A stretch of 64,000 bases of DNA from Pyrus communis. Taxonomy: Eukaryota; Streptophyta; Magnoliopsida; Rosales; Rosaceae. The notes beneath the pieces are model-generated. The model saw only the letters and a program-made list of their open reading frames with translations. It was not told where the DNA came from and searched no databases. The stretch spans positions 8,010,600 to 8,074,599 of the forward strand of contig NC_084816.1 in NCBI RefSeq assembly GCF_963583255.1, in the 5' to 3' direction. A program made the position numbers and the translations under genes. Positions 12,508 through 24,047 of the stretch are shown one piece after another (within the stretch, counting starts at the first letter, position 1; each line of letters opens with the position of its first letter).

Positions 12508-13007
12508 CTTTAAAATTTGATATATATTCAAAATATAATTAACCTTGTGGAATCGAGAAGATCAATAAGCAAACCGACTATTGTACTGTATATGATCACT
12601 ATGCCCAACCTAATATAGCTTGACTCTGGGAAAACCGACCACCAATCCTTGTAGTCTAAATTAATTGCATGATCTTGCATGCATGTATATCCATATTACA
12701 AAGAAGCAATATAATCTTCTCTCAGTACAATTTGTAAGAAAATAATCTAAGGTTTAGTGACTTTTATACTACGTTGCTTGATTAAAAAAATCAATACTCC
12801 AGATTATTATCAAACTTTGTACTGAGTTTTTCTTTGTCACCATTCCTTCTGTATATATGAATATATAAAAGATCATGCAATTAATTTAGACAAGTAAGAT
12901 TGGTAGTCGGTTTTTCAAGGGTGAAGCTATAAATAAGGTTGGGCAGTGTGAACATAGTACAATAGTTGGTTTGTTTATTAATCTTCTCGATTCCACATGG
13001 TTATATC

Positions 13008-13011
<4 letters not shown>

Positions 13012-13061
<50 letters not shown>
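13012..13061. repeat. (TA)n microsatellite
   Basis: About 25 TA units lie just upstream of the right-arm B3-like copy. The left arm has only a few units at the equivalent place. Confidence 0.95.
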
Positions 13062-13063
<2 letters not shown>

Positions 13064-13073
13064 AGTTTTAGAG

Positions 13074-13484
13074 ATGGCTAGTTTTGTTTTGACAAAGAAC
13101 ACCATGAAAAGGATCCATGACATGAATGGTGGCCAGATAAAACTAGTTGGACGGCTTAATTTGAAGTTCCAAAGGGATAATGTAGTAGGCGTTTGATAAT
13201 ACATGAAAAGCTTCTACTGAGTCTTAATTCTCTCACTGGCTTACAAAGAAAACCTCGCCAATGTTGGAGACACATTGGCAGTGAAGCTCATTGAACAAGA
13301 AGGTTATACTTCCCTAATCAAGTTGGTTAAAATGGGAGGTGGGAGGTATGCCTTGGGTTCTGAGGGTGAATGGGAAACTGTTGTTTCCAGGAATCACCTT
13401 GAGGCTGACGTTCCAATTGACTTGTGGTCATTTGTGGATGGCGAGTTCACTCGTTGTTTCGTTATAAATTATGTATGTGATTAA
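13074..13484 (+). pseudogene. Small B3-domain-like protein gene, right palindrome arm; frameshifted
   Basis: An ATG at 13074 opens MASFVLTKNTMKRIHDMNGG, matching the left-arm copy. After about 40 codons a one-base loss relative to the left arm, near 13170-13190, gives a stop at 13194-13196. The original frame reappears from about 13275 to the TAA at 13482-13484, including GGGRYALGSEGEW and IDLWSF. So this copy keeps its start but is frameshifted, the opposite of the left-arm damage. The family assignment is tentative, as for the left copy. Confidence 0.5.
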
Positions 13485-14130
13485 TTAAACCACAATAATT
13501 TTCTATTGAACAATTGATCAACATTGTTTGTTGGTTCTTCTATAATTAGTATTGTTCTTCTTTTTAATTAAATGTAACTTTTGTTGTCTTGTTAATCAAT
13601 CTATACCTTTATTTTGAAGTGCATTATTAAACTCGTTACGGTAATGTGTTTAAACGAACATATTAAATTTTTTTTGGGTTAATTTCACTTACATTTGATG
13701 AGGTTTATTGTGATTTCACAAAATTCTCTTCAATTTGAGAAATTATATTAACATTCATTGACTAGAATAAGTCTAATTACTCATTAGCATGAAAGGAATA
13801 AACTTATGGACTACAGAAAAAATTCTAAACACATAGTCGTTTAAAATTAATTCATTAAATGTATATCGCGTCTAGTTACTTGAAATACGTAGAATCTATG
13901 TTTTTTTGGATTTTGTATCAAATTTAGCATAGTTCTCCATATTCATATCATTTCATTCAAATTCTTATAAATTTTTTATTCAAAAAAAATGTGGGGGATT
14001 CGAATACAAACTTAGGCTGCCAATATAAACACTCTTAATCACTTAAGTTACAACCTCTTACCCTTCCAAAAGGAGCCTTAAATGATTTAAATTTTCAACG
14101 TTTTACGAATGAAGGAAAATGCACCATGCA

Positions 14131-15340
14131 CGTGTGTGGGAATTGGGAACAAAGTGGAGTTAGAAAAATATTTAATTATTCAACTGTTTAATTTGTAGCT
14201 TAACATATATATACATTCTTGAAATTAAAACAATTTGTCATGGATATATATGCCATAATATGAAATGATCTCTTAATATAATAAGAGAAAATTGGTAAAC
14301 TATGGTTTGATTGACATGGATGCCAATGATGTATTACATTTGTATTTAGTTCGATAATTAGTTAGTGGCTCGTTTACAGTTACATAAACCAGTAGACTCA
14401 CCCAACTTCTATCCATGGGTGGAGCATATTCGTTGGTACAATTACACCATGAGGGCATTACTGCAGTCATAGTAGTAGAGTAATCTGGTCGAGAGGTTCT
14501 TCAGTTCAACTCTCAATGAAAGCACCAATTGTTGGAATCAAATTCGTGCACCGCTATGAGTGGTGGAGATGTTTGATTTGGTTTATGTGTAAAAGAAAAC
14601 ACAACCGTGAATAAGCCTAAGACAGGGGAGGGTGTGCCAGTTAAAGGATCTCAGATGATCAAGTTAGTAAGCAAAATTATGACTCAAGCAATGGGCAATA
14701 AAGTAAGTGTGCAACGTTTACGTTACCAAAGAAGAACCTAGAAAGGTCCATAAGGATATCTATGAAGTAGATATTACATCCTTTTAGGAGTATGATTACT
14801 TGCAGCGCACACCAACTCTTAAATTGTAAGGGCTCCAAATCATGTTGAATCCATACTAGATTAGGTTCCTGAAACTTGTGGAACAAGAATGGTCTATCTC
14901 AACAAAGTTGACGAACTTCGCTCATTGATTCTAGAGCAAATGATGGTGGCACCACTAATCCGTTTAGTCAGCCTCACAATGGAGACTGTTGAGTCCATGA
15001 CCAGACCTCTGAGGTAGGCATACTCCTATCCGTCTTACTTTGGCCTTGAAAAATCATGGTCCCACAATACCAATGTAAGGTAATTCACATTGCAGGCTTT
15101 CTTTGTTTATTTTTCAATGTGTTTTGTTACTTTTGTAAGCTTTCAAAGTTTTATAATAACTAATGTATCTGGATTGTGTATATTGGCCAATTGAATTCAA
15201 GTATCGCCTCTCTTACTCTTAATCCACAACCACACAACAAGTTTGAAGGCAATCTCAAGCTTCTAGTTCACAAGGTTCAATGACCTCTCTTCCAGTGGTT
15301 TCACTTTCACAAGGCCTATGAATTGTTTTCTTTTTTTTTT
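14131..15340 (-). mobile_element. Possible LTR-retrotransposon remnant (primer-site/LTR junction)
   Basis: At about 14511-14530 the plus strand reads CTCTCAATGAAAGCACCAA, directly followed by TTGTTGGAATCAAATTC. The reverse complement gives TTGGTGCTTTCATTGAGAG next to an LTR-like TG start. The same arrangement, with one base different, lies at the 5' LTR of the Tat element near 37138-37158. I infer a minus-strand LTR element remnant whose LTR would extend right from about 14531. Its other end is not identified, and no coding domain is visible here. Confidence 0.35.
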
Positions 15341-16700
15341 TTTGGTTGAATGAAGAGCTGGTTTAGGATTGCCTAATTTTTTTTCAAAATATAGGTCCAA
15401 AACAACAGAAAGTAGAAGATAATTCTATAAAAATAAAAAATAAAAAATAATAAAATTTGTCATTAGAAACAAGTGAACGATACCAATTAATGAAACTTTC
15501 ATATTGACAATCCTACTCTCATCCTTTTTTGCTAAAAACACTTTTAACGCTAAAATTTATCAAAGAGAAATTTTATTTGAACCCATATAACCTCTTTCTA
15601 TACCTAACTTAAATTTTAAATATGAATTGTCTTTTTTTATTTATTTTTTTATTTTTTATTTTTTATCCTATTGCATAATTACTATCAAATACAATGTGAA
15701 AATAACAACAAAACTAAAATTCATAAATAAACTCATACTCAATAATTAAACCCCACCATCACACAATATTTATCCTACATTCATTTGCTAAAACCCTGAA
15801 AGCTCCCATATAGAAAAAGAAGTTTTTTTTATCGATGGATGGTGCTTTTGAAGTTTTGAACCCTCCAACTCAGGTATGAATCGATTTATGCAATTTTTTT
15901 TAGTTTGATTTTTTATTTTATTTTATTTTATTTTTAAGTTTGGAATATGGGTTTTTGAGTTTCCCTGGGTTTTTGGGTTTTGCAACTACACACCATGTTA
16001 CCATTACAATTAGGAACTTGTACCCATCTCTCCTTCAAAGGTAGAGTTTGCAAGTAAACACGTTCCTCTATCCCAATCAGCTTAATTTTCATTCGTCATT
16101 AGTCCTCTTGTTAATAGACTTCTCTCCTTAATTTGTAAGCAACATTAAATTTGTAGAACCTCTTCAAAAGTCGTCATTTTTTTTTTCTTTTGAGAAAAAG
16201 TGAGTTACAATGGTAAAAGTCATGCACAAAAAAAAAGTTTGGAACGTCCTCGATAGTTACAAATCTATGCCATCAGTCAGTCAGAATAGCATTTTAGTAA
16301 GTAATCCGACAAAATCAAAGTCCTCGTGAGTTTCAATTCACGATAATCAAAGTTGAGAAGATGAGTTTTTGGGATTTTATTTATTAAACAGGTGTAAAGA
16401 TAACTTTACATTTTGAATTGGATTTGTGATGGTAGTTTAGTTAGTAAATTTGAGTTGAAAGAGATATTAGTTTTTTAATTAAAAATAATACAGATATGGA
16501 GAGTAAATTAAACATAAAAAGAAGTTATACAGGTTCAAATAAAACTTCACTTTATAAAATATTTATCTGTTTCCTCACAACTGTTTATCCTCTTAAAGAA
16601 ACAGTCAACTCCAAACTAGCCCCAAATCTTATCCATCATTGCCGTAAAACAGACTTAGTGAGTTTTACAAGTTACAAGTTGGAATCCACCCTATCCTTCT
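15341..16700. other. AT-rich intergenic region upstream of the F-box/kelch gene
   Basis: I see no convincing gene. It contains long T- and A-rich tracts and short open frames without family resemblance. An isolated ATG near 15835 opens only a short frame. Confidence 0.5.
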
Positions 16701-16712
16701 GTCCTCACTGCT

Positions 16713-16760
16713 CCGCTATATATATAGCACAGACTTCAACTCTCTCTCTCTCTCTCCCCC
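16713..16760 (+). promoter_or_regulatory. Likely core promoter of the F-box/kelch gene
   Basis: CTATATATATAGCAC at about 16715 is a good TATA box. It is followed about 30 bases later by a CT-rich stretch (16739-16765) typical of plant transcription starts and 5' leaders. The leader to the ATG at 17523 is long and may contain an intron, for example ending at the TATGCAG near 17163. Confidence 0.6.
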
Positions 16761-17522
16761 TCCCCCCCTTCTTCTCATCTCCTTCTTTATCCCTGCCGGA
16801 TTCCGGCAACATGCCGACGGAAAAAAATTCCGGTAAAATTCGCAGGCGACCTTGCGATTGAGATCCGAAATCGATTATTCTCACTTTCTTGGTACGCAAA
16901 CATTTCGTTTATTTTCGTCTTGATTCCTTGAAGTTGTTGTTTTTCTCGGCTCCTTTGGGCGAGATCCGATTAACTACCGATCCGGATCGTAATTTTTCAA
17001 TCGGCATCGGATTCGGATTGGACCTTAGCTCTCTGAATAGTGTTATTGTTTTTGTTTGCTTGCTGTTGCTGTTGTGTGTGTATTATTATTATTATTTTAT
17101 TTTTTTTTTGTAAAATTTGTGTCTTTGGTATTGAATTTGTGCTTGATTTTGTGGAATATGCAGATTTTTGTGATTGGATTGATGGAAATCATTCGAGAAA
17201 AGGTTCTTGGAATTCTTGATCGTTTGGTTTGCCATGTTTATTTGTATTGTGAATCCGATGGGGGATGGCTATGAGATTGTTCGAATTTCGTTTTCGATAT
17301 AGAAATTGGTAATGGAGTTTGCCATGGAATTTTGACTATTCTTTAATGGAGGGGAAGGAGTAGGTCAATGGAAATCGATTGCCTGCAAAGATCGGAATTG
17401 TTTTTTCGGGTATCGGGTTGATAGATTTGGGATTTGTGTAATTGGGATTTTTTTTTGGAACCTGTGTGAAGAATGTTTTTTGTTTGGGAGTTTTAGTTGG
17501 GATATACTGAAGTTTTGTTAAC

Positions 17523-18692
17523 ATGAGAAACATGCCTTCCCAGTTGGCTAATTATACGAAGGAAGAAAAGGAAGAGAGAGTAAATGTTATTTCGAATGTG
17601 AATTTGAAGGGGACAACGAATGATGGTCGTCGAAGGTATGGATCAAGTGACTCGCTTGTCCCCGGTCTTGTTGACGATGTAGCTTTGAATTGCCTCGCTT
17701 GGGCTTCTAGATGGGATTATGCTTCTCTGTCGTGTATTAATACAAGGTTTAATAAGTTAATTAAAAGTGGGTATTTGTATGGGTTGAGAGAGCAGTTGGG
17801 AATTCTGGAGCATTGGGTGTATCTGGTGTGTGATTTAGGAGGGTGGGAGGCATTTGATCCAATGGGAAACAAATGGATGACATTGCCTAAGATGCCTTGT
17901 GATGAGTGTTTCAATCATGCGGATAAGGAGTCTTTGGCCATGGGAAGTCAGTTGTTGGTTTTTGGTCGTGAACTGTTGGATTTTGCGATTTGGAAGTACA
18001 GTGCAATACATCGTAGCTGGATAAAATGTCAGGGAATGAACCAGCCCCGCTGTTTGTTCGGGTCTGGTAGCCTTGGTTCAATTGCTATTGTTGCGGGTGG
18101 GAGTGATAGAAATGGAAATGTTTTGAAATCAGCGGAGATATATGATTCTGTATCGGGTAGGTGGGAAATGCTACCCAACATGCACACTCCACGTAGATTG
18201 TGCACTGGTTTTTTTTGGGACGGCAAGTTTTACGTTATGGGTGGGATGTCAAGTCCTACTGACTCGCTTACTTGTGGGGAGGAATATGATCTCGATATGA
18301 GGAAATGGAGGAAAATTGAGGGTATGTATCCATCTGTCAATAGGGCTGCACAGGCTCCTCCACTTTGTGCGGTTGTTGATAACCAATTGTATGCAGTTGA
18401 GTATTTAACCAACATGGTGAAGAAGTATGACAAGGGGAAGAACACCTGGGATGTTTTAGGAAGACTTCCAGTGAGGGCTGACTCTTCAAACGGCTGGGGC
18501 CTGGCCTTCAAGGCTTGTGGAAAGGAGCTTCTCGTTGTGGGCGGGCAAAGAGGTCCTGAAGGTGAAGGTATTGTTCTGAACTCATGGTCTCCAAAGTCAG
18601 GGGTCAAGAATGGCACCTTGGATTGGAAAGTTATCGGTGTGAAAGAGCATGTTGGGGTGTTTGTGTACAACTGTGCAGTTATGGGTTGTTGA
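17523..18692 (+). CDS. F-box/kelch-repeat protein (At5g60570-like)
   Basis: A single coding exon encodes 389 residues. Residues about 45-90 form a degenerate plant F-box ([16 protein letters not shown] ... [11 protein letters not shown]). Residues about 115-360 contain kelch motifs, such as [21 protein letters not shown] and [14 protein letters not shown], with the repeated GG and spaced Y/W of a galactose-oxidase-type propeller. The family acts as the substrate-binding part of SCF ubiquitin ligases: the F-box binds SKP1/ASK and the kelch propeller binds the target. Length and the intronless coding part match the Arabidopsis At5g60570/At1g26930 group. The ATG at 17523 precedes the F-box by the usual short, charged leader; a second ATG three codons later is possible. 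No transmembrane segment or signal peptide is seen. The substrate cannot be told from sequence. Confidence 0.93.
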   Translation: MRNMPSQLANYTKEEKEERVNVISNVNLKGTTNDGRRRYGSSDSLVPGLVDDVALNCLAWASRWDYASLSCINTRFNKLIKSGYLYGLREQLGILEHWVYLVCDLGGWEAFDPMGNKWMTLPKMPCDECFNHADKESLAMGSQLLVFGRELLDFAIWKYSAIHRSWIKCQGMNQPRCLFGSGSLGSIAIVAGGSDRNGNVLKSAEIYDSVSGRWEMLPNMHTPRRLCTGFFWDGKFYVMGGMSSPTDSLTCGEEYDLDMRKWRKIEGMYPSVNRAAQAPPLCAVVDNQLYAVEYLTNMVKKYDKGKNTWDVLGRLPVRADSSNGWGLAFKACGKELLVVGGQRGPEGEGIVLNSWSPKSGVKNGTLDWKVIGVKEHVGVFVYNCAVMGC

Positions 18693-19765
18693 AGATTCTT
18701 TTTAGATTTAACACAAAAGAAGGTACTGGTTTCTGCAATCTGACATGGCCCTTCCCTGTGCAGTTATGGGTAGTTCCTTGTGCATCCATCTGATTGACTA
18801 GAATTAATTGTTGCCGAGATAGCATTTCCCTGGCAAAGAAGTTGGTTCTCTTAAGATGCCTGCATCTGGAGGTGTTTTATTCTTCCATGATCCTGCATAA
18901 GATTTGCTCCAAAAAGAGCGAAGTAGGGACACATGGGTAGGATGCTCCTCCATATTTATTTTTCAAGTTGTGTTTCTCTTCTACAGTCAGTTATATGTTT
19001 TAATAAATTGAAAGCGTAATTGTTTAATGATTTGTTTTTATAAATTTGATGCTTGATAGTGTTCTGTTCGTCACAATTTATAGTTTTCTGGAGCAAGATA
19101 ATGAATTCTTATCTATCAGCTTCTTGATTAGCCATACTGTTCTGTGCTTCAGAAGTGCGTCAATGCATATTCCCTTGCTAGCAGATATCTGGCCTACAAT
19201 TATTCTAGAAGCCTAAAACCTCATATACATCGTGTCCATGAACCTGAAGTTGTCAGCCATTTCGTTTCTTATGATCTTGGTGGTGTTACTAGATTTTACA
19301 GTGTATTACTGGTACGTGAGTGTTCTGCTTTCTTGAAGCTTGATGGTGAATCTAGTTTGAGGTATTCTACATTGTGATCAAGATGTGTTTTCTTCTAGGT
19401 ACTGAGATGTGATTCTTGCATTTCCGGCATATTTCTTTGGTGATACTTTCCTGGTTTAACATCTCTCTTTAGCCTGGACCAACATCTTCTTTTCCATGTT
19501 CATCTGGTTTTTCAATATTCAGTGTTGCACATAATTCAACATCTATGTTTCCGGGTAAATAAAAAACCATTGGCTAACTTTCCTTCTGCTGTTTTACGTA
19601 TTTTTTGTTACATTGTCTCGATTTATCCATTCTGGATCGCTACTTTGACATCTGTTGTTTTCTTCATGCAAAAATGGTTGTGGTGCATCGTTGCATTTGA
19701 CCGATATCTATGATCATTTTGTGTCATGAAATTGCACTTTCTGCCACCAAAATATAGTATACTAA
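18693..19765 (+). other. 3' flank of the F-box/kelch gene and intergenic sequence
   Basis: T-rich sequence that probably includes the 3' untranslated region. AATAAATTG near 19002 could serve as a poly(A) signal. No other gene is supported; small frames near 19144-19713 have no family resemblance. Confidence 0.45.
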
Positions 19766-19766
19766 C

Positions 19767-19900
19767 ACGCGAGCATTTGGTCTAGCGGCACCTGTTTTTG
19801 CTTTGTTAGAGGAGGCCGCGAGTTCAAATCTCATGACTCGAGTTTATGCTAGAAAACTCATTGAGTGAGGCTGTCAAATGCCTATATAATGTAGGAAAAA
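19767..19900 (+). mobile_element. tRNA-derived SINE-like sequence
   Basis: A box-A-like TGGTCTAGCGG near 19779 is followed about 40 bases later by a box-B-like GAGTTCAAATCTC near 19819, the internal promoter of tRNA genes. The segment cannot fold as a proper tRNA and is followed by non-tRNA sequence, so a SINE is more likely. The ends are not clear. Confidence 0.5.
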
Positions 19901-19918
19901 TTTGAAAATTATCAAAAT

Positions 19919-20334
19919 TTATCGAAGTCGTCGTTCACACAAAAGTACTCCTCGCCACAAATTGAAGCCGTCGTCGAGATTCTTGTCGGGCGAAGAGTAC
20001 AGAACGTCAGTATTAAGTTGTTTCTTGCCTCCCAACTCTGCTGGCATAAGAGAAGGCATTTTCGAAGTCTGAAATTCCATAAGTATTTCATTAACGTAAA
20101 GTTGACTTAGCCAATGAACAATTTTTGAAAGGAAGGGATTAGGTAATGAGTATTGGATCCATGCATGATGAGCAAAATGAACAATTTTTGAAAATATGTT
20201 GGAAAGTTTCTCTTTAAATTTGTAGAAAGGACATGAGGGGTCTGTGTTAGGATAAAATTCACCCAAATTGCTTCTTGTTTTAAGCATGCTCTTAAGAAAC
20301 GGTTGAAACGTTGAAGTGCATTACTAAAAATCAT
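19919..20334 (-). pseudogene. LINE zf-RVT fragment
   Basis: The minus-strand frame reads LKTRSNLGEFYPNTDPSCPF, then KLSNIFSKIVHFAHHAW. This is a decayed version of the zf-RVT region at the end of plant LINE ORF2, comparable in layout to 7499-7860 in this window but from a different LINE family. One cysteine of the expected CPxC pair is replaced. The fragment has no visible polymerase part. Confidence 0.55.
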
Positions 20335-20700
20335 GCAAATCTAATATTATATGACCGTTGGATCAAATAATAGTCATTTTAGTGTTTCTTTGCATAATTG
20401 CATTCAGCCATTTTCTTTATTATATATGAATGTGCTAATAATTTTAAATTTGTATAATTTTTTTTTTTTTTTTACAGAAATAATCTATGAATGACAAAAT
20501 TAATAAACAGTTCAGATTTTTTAAGAGTTGTGGACTTATAAACTGTGTGTAAAGAGAGGAAGTCATCCGATCTTAACCCAAAATGTGGAATCCCTCACTG
20601 TTAGAGAACTAATATATAGAGATATAAATCGTATTCCAGAATAAATCATAAAAAATCCATAACGGAATATTGTGGAAAGGGGGGAAGGGAGCCTATACTT
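20335..20700. other. AT-rich intergenic sequence
   Basis: Nothing recognisable is present apart from a T tract at about 20459-20474. Confidence 0.5.
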
Positions 20701-20896
20701 GGAACCGGATCCCCTCCGGATATAAATATATTGAACTTGCTGAGTAAGGGATCTGATTGTTGAAATTTGATCTAACAGTTACAATTATTATAATTTTTAA
20801 GAGCTTATTATTTATAGTCGTTGGATCAAATTTTAATGATCCGGATCCCTTGCTCAACAAGCTCAATTTTTTTAATCCAGAGAGGATCCGGTTTCA
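20701..20896. mobile_element. MITE with long inverted repeats (GGATCC-type ends)
   Basis: The left end GGAACCGGATCCCCTCCGG and the right end, whose complement begins GAAACCGGATCCTCTCTGG, form inverted repeats of about 90 bases. The element is therefore an almost complete hairpin of about 195 bp. Relatives with the same GGATCC/TCCGGA ends occur at 54029-54256 and 54305-54360. Confidence 0.75.
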
Positions 20897-21330
20897 CTAT
20901 ATTTAATATTTTTAACTTTATTGTTGTAAATTTAACACGTAGTAATTAATAATAGTCTACAAAAAGTTGGCACACGGTATAAGTGTAAAAGATTTGATCT
21001 CATACTTCCGCAGCTTCAATTGTTATCGCTGCATCTGTCACCGCACTACCTCAGCAGCTGGGACCAACAAAATTAAAAAACAAACAAAATAGTTTAGAAT
21101 TGATCCAAATGTGAGGACGTGGCGATAGAAGCGAGAAAAGGAGAGATTTTTGACATCACAAGATGTGGTAGATCACGTGTTTTTATATAAATAATAAATT
21201 ATATGTGTTAAAAAATTAATAATTTAAAAATTAAAATTTTCGATTATTTACATAAAAATACGTGAAATACCATCTTATTCCCGCATCAACTAAAAATTTC
21301 CCGAAAAGAAGAAGTAGAAAGTTAAGTTAA
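20897..21330. other. Intergenic sequence upstream of the LOG2-like gene
   Basis: I see no gene. It presumably includes the distal promoter of the following gene. Confidence 0.45.
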
Positions 21331-21339
21331 GGCTTGTCT

Positions 21340-21789
21340 TTCCTTCCCAACTCCAAAGGTGGTCGTGGCGGACGTAGGACGTTGTCGTTGGTTGGGTCGG
21401 TGGACAGACAGACGCCCCAATATCCCATTTCCAGATTCATTCATTCAAAAATCTCAACCTCTCTCTCCTATATCTCTCTCTCTAGAATGCAAACAAGACA
21501 TCCCAAGCCAAGGTGCGTTTTCTCTGTTTTTTCAATATCATTTATCATGTTACTTGTTGGGTTTTCATCATAATTTAATCTTCTCAATTTGTTTTGTGAA
21601 TTTTTATTTATAAATGATTGATGGAAATGATTTGCTGATCTAACTTTTAACAAATTCCAATACTTTCATTGGGCTTCTTCTTCAGGTTTCTCATCTGCCA
21701 AACAGAAGATTCAGATTTGATGGTATTTTCTGCGTGTTTGTAATCGTTTAATAAATAAGTGGAAACTGAAATTCCCGAGTATAGAGACA
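21340..21789 (+). promoter_or_regulatory. 5' leader of the LOG2-like gene with probable intron
   Basis: A CT-rich stretch at 21458-21485 looks like a plant 5' untranslated region. AAGGTGCGTTTT near 21510 and TTCTTCAGGTTTC near 21685 fit as donor and acceptor of a leader intron. This is inference from consensus only. Confidence 0.45.
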
Positions 21790-22859
21790 ATGGGTAATTT
21801 TGGAAGCAACACCTCCGGGGGTCGCCGGAGGCACCGCCCGCAACCCCAAATGTCTGGGGGCACTCATGTTTTTGCTGCTTCCACACCACCTCATCCGTCT
21901 CAATATCCAAACCGACCAGACTCCAATCCGCCGCAATATACAAATGGATCAAACCCCAATCCGCCCCAGTTCTTCCAATACCCCAGATTCTACCTGCCGC
22001 CGCCTGTGCCGGTACCGTATCCGCAGCCTTTTCACGGCAGCGGAGTCTATATGGGCCCCACTCCCGCCAATTGGGTTCACGGGCAGTTCCCTTTCGGTGC
22101 TGCTCCCCCTCCCCATCTCCCTCAGGGTGCTCCCTTTGTGGAACATCAGAAGACGGTCACCGTTAAGAATGCCGTGAATATCAAGAAAGACTCTTTGCGG
22201 GTTGAGCCGGATGAGGAGAATCCCGGGAGGTTCCTTGTTGCTTTCACGTTCGATGCTGCTGCGCCCGGAAGGTAAATTGCTCGTGTTTCATGGATGCATG
22301 TTTTATGAGAGTATTTTTGTATGTTTTGATCATTGGAGTAGTGATGTTTGACTAATGACTACGGCTTTTTGAAAAATGTAGTTCTTTGATGATGACATTA
22401 GATTAGTTGAATTTGTTTCGAGCTGATTATTTGGTTTATTGGTGATACTTGGTGGTCATGTTAGGCAATATTTATATGCCTTGATCAAGTCAACTGTTTG
22501 AAAGCATAGCATAGTCTTGTAGACCAAGGAGGAAAGCGTATAGCCTAGCTCGAGCTGTCTGTCAAGCTTATTACATGGTTAATATTGTCGAATTATAGAG
22601 GTTAAGGGCCTAAGGTAGATGAACTGCTAAATGAAGTTATGAGGCGTCTGCCCCTGCTGTAAAATGATTGACAAATCTGTCGGCGTTATTTGTGACATGG
22701 CGATTATGGGAGTCTAATATTTCTCGATTAGAGTTTAAACAAAACCTCTTTTCGTAATTGTCTAAAATTTCTTATTCAGTTGTTAAACACCTTCATACGA
22801 TGTTCTTAGACAACATAATGTGTATGTGCAGCTAGAAAGGGTCTTCTCGTTCTTCTCAA

Positions 22860-22901
<42 letters not shown>

Positions 22902-24047
22902 CGGTAGTGACGTTTCTTCTATTAAGTGTTCCTTTTTACTTAATTATTTATCCCCTGTTTTGTGCCACAGCATTACAGTTCTTTTTTTCGCTAAAGAAGA
23001 TGTAGACTGTAAACTGTTAGCAACAAAGGAAAGCTTGCTTAAATCAGTTACAGTGCCTTTTGAGAAAGGACTTGGTCAAAAGTTTAGACAACCTTCCGGA
23101 ACTGGGATTGACTTCTCAGTGTTTGAGGACATAGGGTTAAGTAAAGAGGGTGACATAGAAGTCTATCCTCTTGTGGTGAAGGCTGAATGCTGTCCCTTGA
23201 ATGAAAGTGAGCGGGAATCGGTTGGAAATTCAGCTAGGAATTCTCAGATCACCCAGGCGGTGTTTGAAAAGAAGGAGAATGGGGAATACAAAGTGCGGGT
23301 GATGAAGCAGATACTATGGGTGAATGGTATGAGGTACGAGCTACAGGAGATCTATGGTATTGGGAATTCGCTTGAAAGTGATCAAAGTGGAAATGATGCT
23401 GGCAAAGAATGTATAATTTGCTTGTCAGAGCCTCGAGATACAACTGTCCTCCCATGCCGGCACATGGTATGTAAAGATTCTCTTCTTTCCCTCGTCTTCT
23501 ATCTTTAGTTTGAATGAACAGATCTTTATGTGATGTCCTTTTTTATTTTGCTTACGAGAGAAATTGAATCTACGTTCTATCCTTATAAACCTCCACACAA
23601 TTCCACTTGAACTAGGTTGTTTGGGGGAGAGAGACATCCCTAACTGTCATAACTTTTCTGGCTGAAAAAGTGCGTCATCCGCTTCCACCCCTGTCCCCTC
23701 CTACAGACTTCCATTTAGCCTCAGAAGTTAAGAACATATTGTTTCCCTCTTGGATGTATAAAGGAGTGTCGCAAATGGGCCAGAATCCACTTTGTATCAC
23801 TCCCTATGTTTACGGTCTTTTGGTTGATGTTACATCTTGGGAGTTCTGCTCTGGTGTTGTAATTTGAGCATGCCCAAGTTTTATCTTCTTTTCTTCTGGC
23901 TAATATTTTGTCTTTTGACTGCAGTGCATGTGCAGTGGTTGTGCTAAGGTTTTGAGGTTCCAGACAAATAGATGCCCCGTCTGTAGGCAACCAGTTGATC
24001 GTCTCTTGGAAATCAAGGTGAACAATGGAGCTGATAGTTCAGGGTAG
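21790..24047 (+). CDS. LOG2/LUL-type RING E3 ubiquitin ligase, 3 exons
   Basis: The exons are 21790-22271, 22971-23466 and 23925-24047. They join in frame across GT-AG introns to give 366 residues. The protein starts MGNFGS, a consensus N-myristoylation site, so membrane anchoring through Gly2 is likely. Residues about 10-120 are rich in Pro, Gln and Asn. The middle part (about 125-300, with [13 protein letters not shown] and FTFDAAAPG) is the conserved DAR2-like region of the LOG2/LUL family. A C3HC4 RING runs from Cys308 ([10 protein letters not shown]) through CRHM and ends at CPVCRQPVD, about residue 345. Arabidopsis LOG2 is a plasma-membrane E3 that works with GDU1 in amino-acid export and also takes part in ABA responses. 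Length is close to LOG2 (388) and LUL1 (337). Which paralogue this is cannot be decided. Intron 1 holds a 38-base T run (22862-22899). Confidence 0.93.

Larger units (their letters stand above)
11470..14130. repeat. Large inverted repeat (palindrome) of about 2.6 kb carrying two B3-like gene copies
   Basis: The left arm (about 11470-12755) and right arm (about 12790-14130) are reverse complements with moderate divergence and several indels. Matched anchors include GATCATGCAATTAA at 12871 against its complement at 12661, and GCCTTAAATGATTTAAATTT near 14073 against its complement near 11511. The axis lies near 12772, with a spacer of only tens of bases. Each arm carries a copy of the same small gene, reading away from the centre. 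A (TA)n run at 13012-13060 has expanded only in the right arm. The structure looks like an inverted duplication of a gene with its flanks; no transposon ends are visible. Confidence 0.85.

Noticed and set aside
18230..18670. 146-codon minus-strand frame inside the kelch gene
   Set aside because: It is the reverse-strand shadow of the kelch coding sequence.
19767..19840. tRNA gene
   Set aside because: Box A and box B are present, but acceptor, anticodon and T stems cannot be formed properly. SINE-like is the better call.
22820..23005. 61-codon frame with a long Phe run
   Set aside because: It is a product of the poly-T tract inside intron 1 of the LOG2-like gene.
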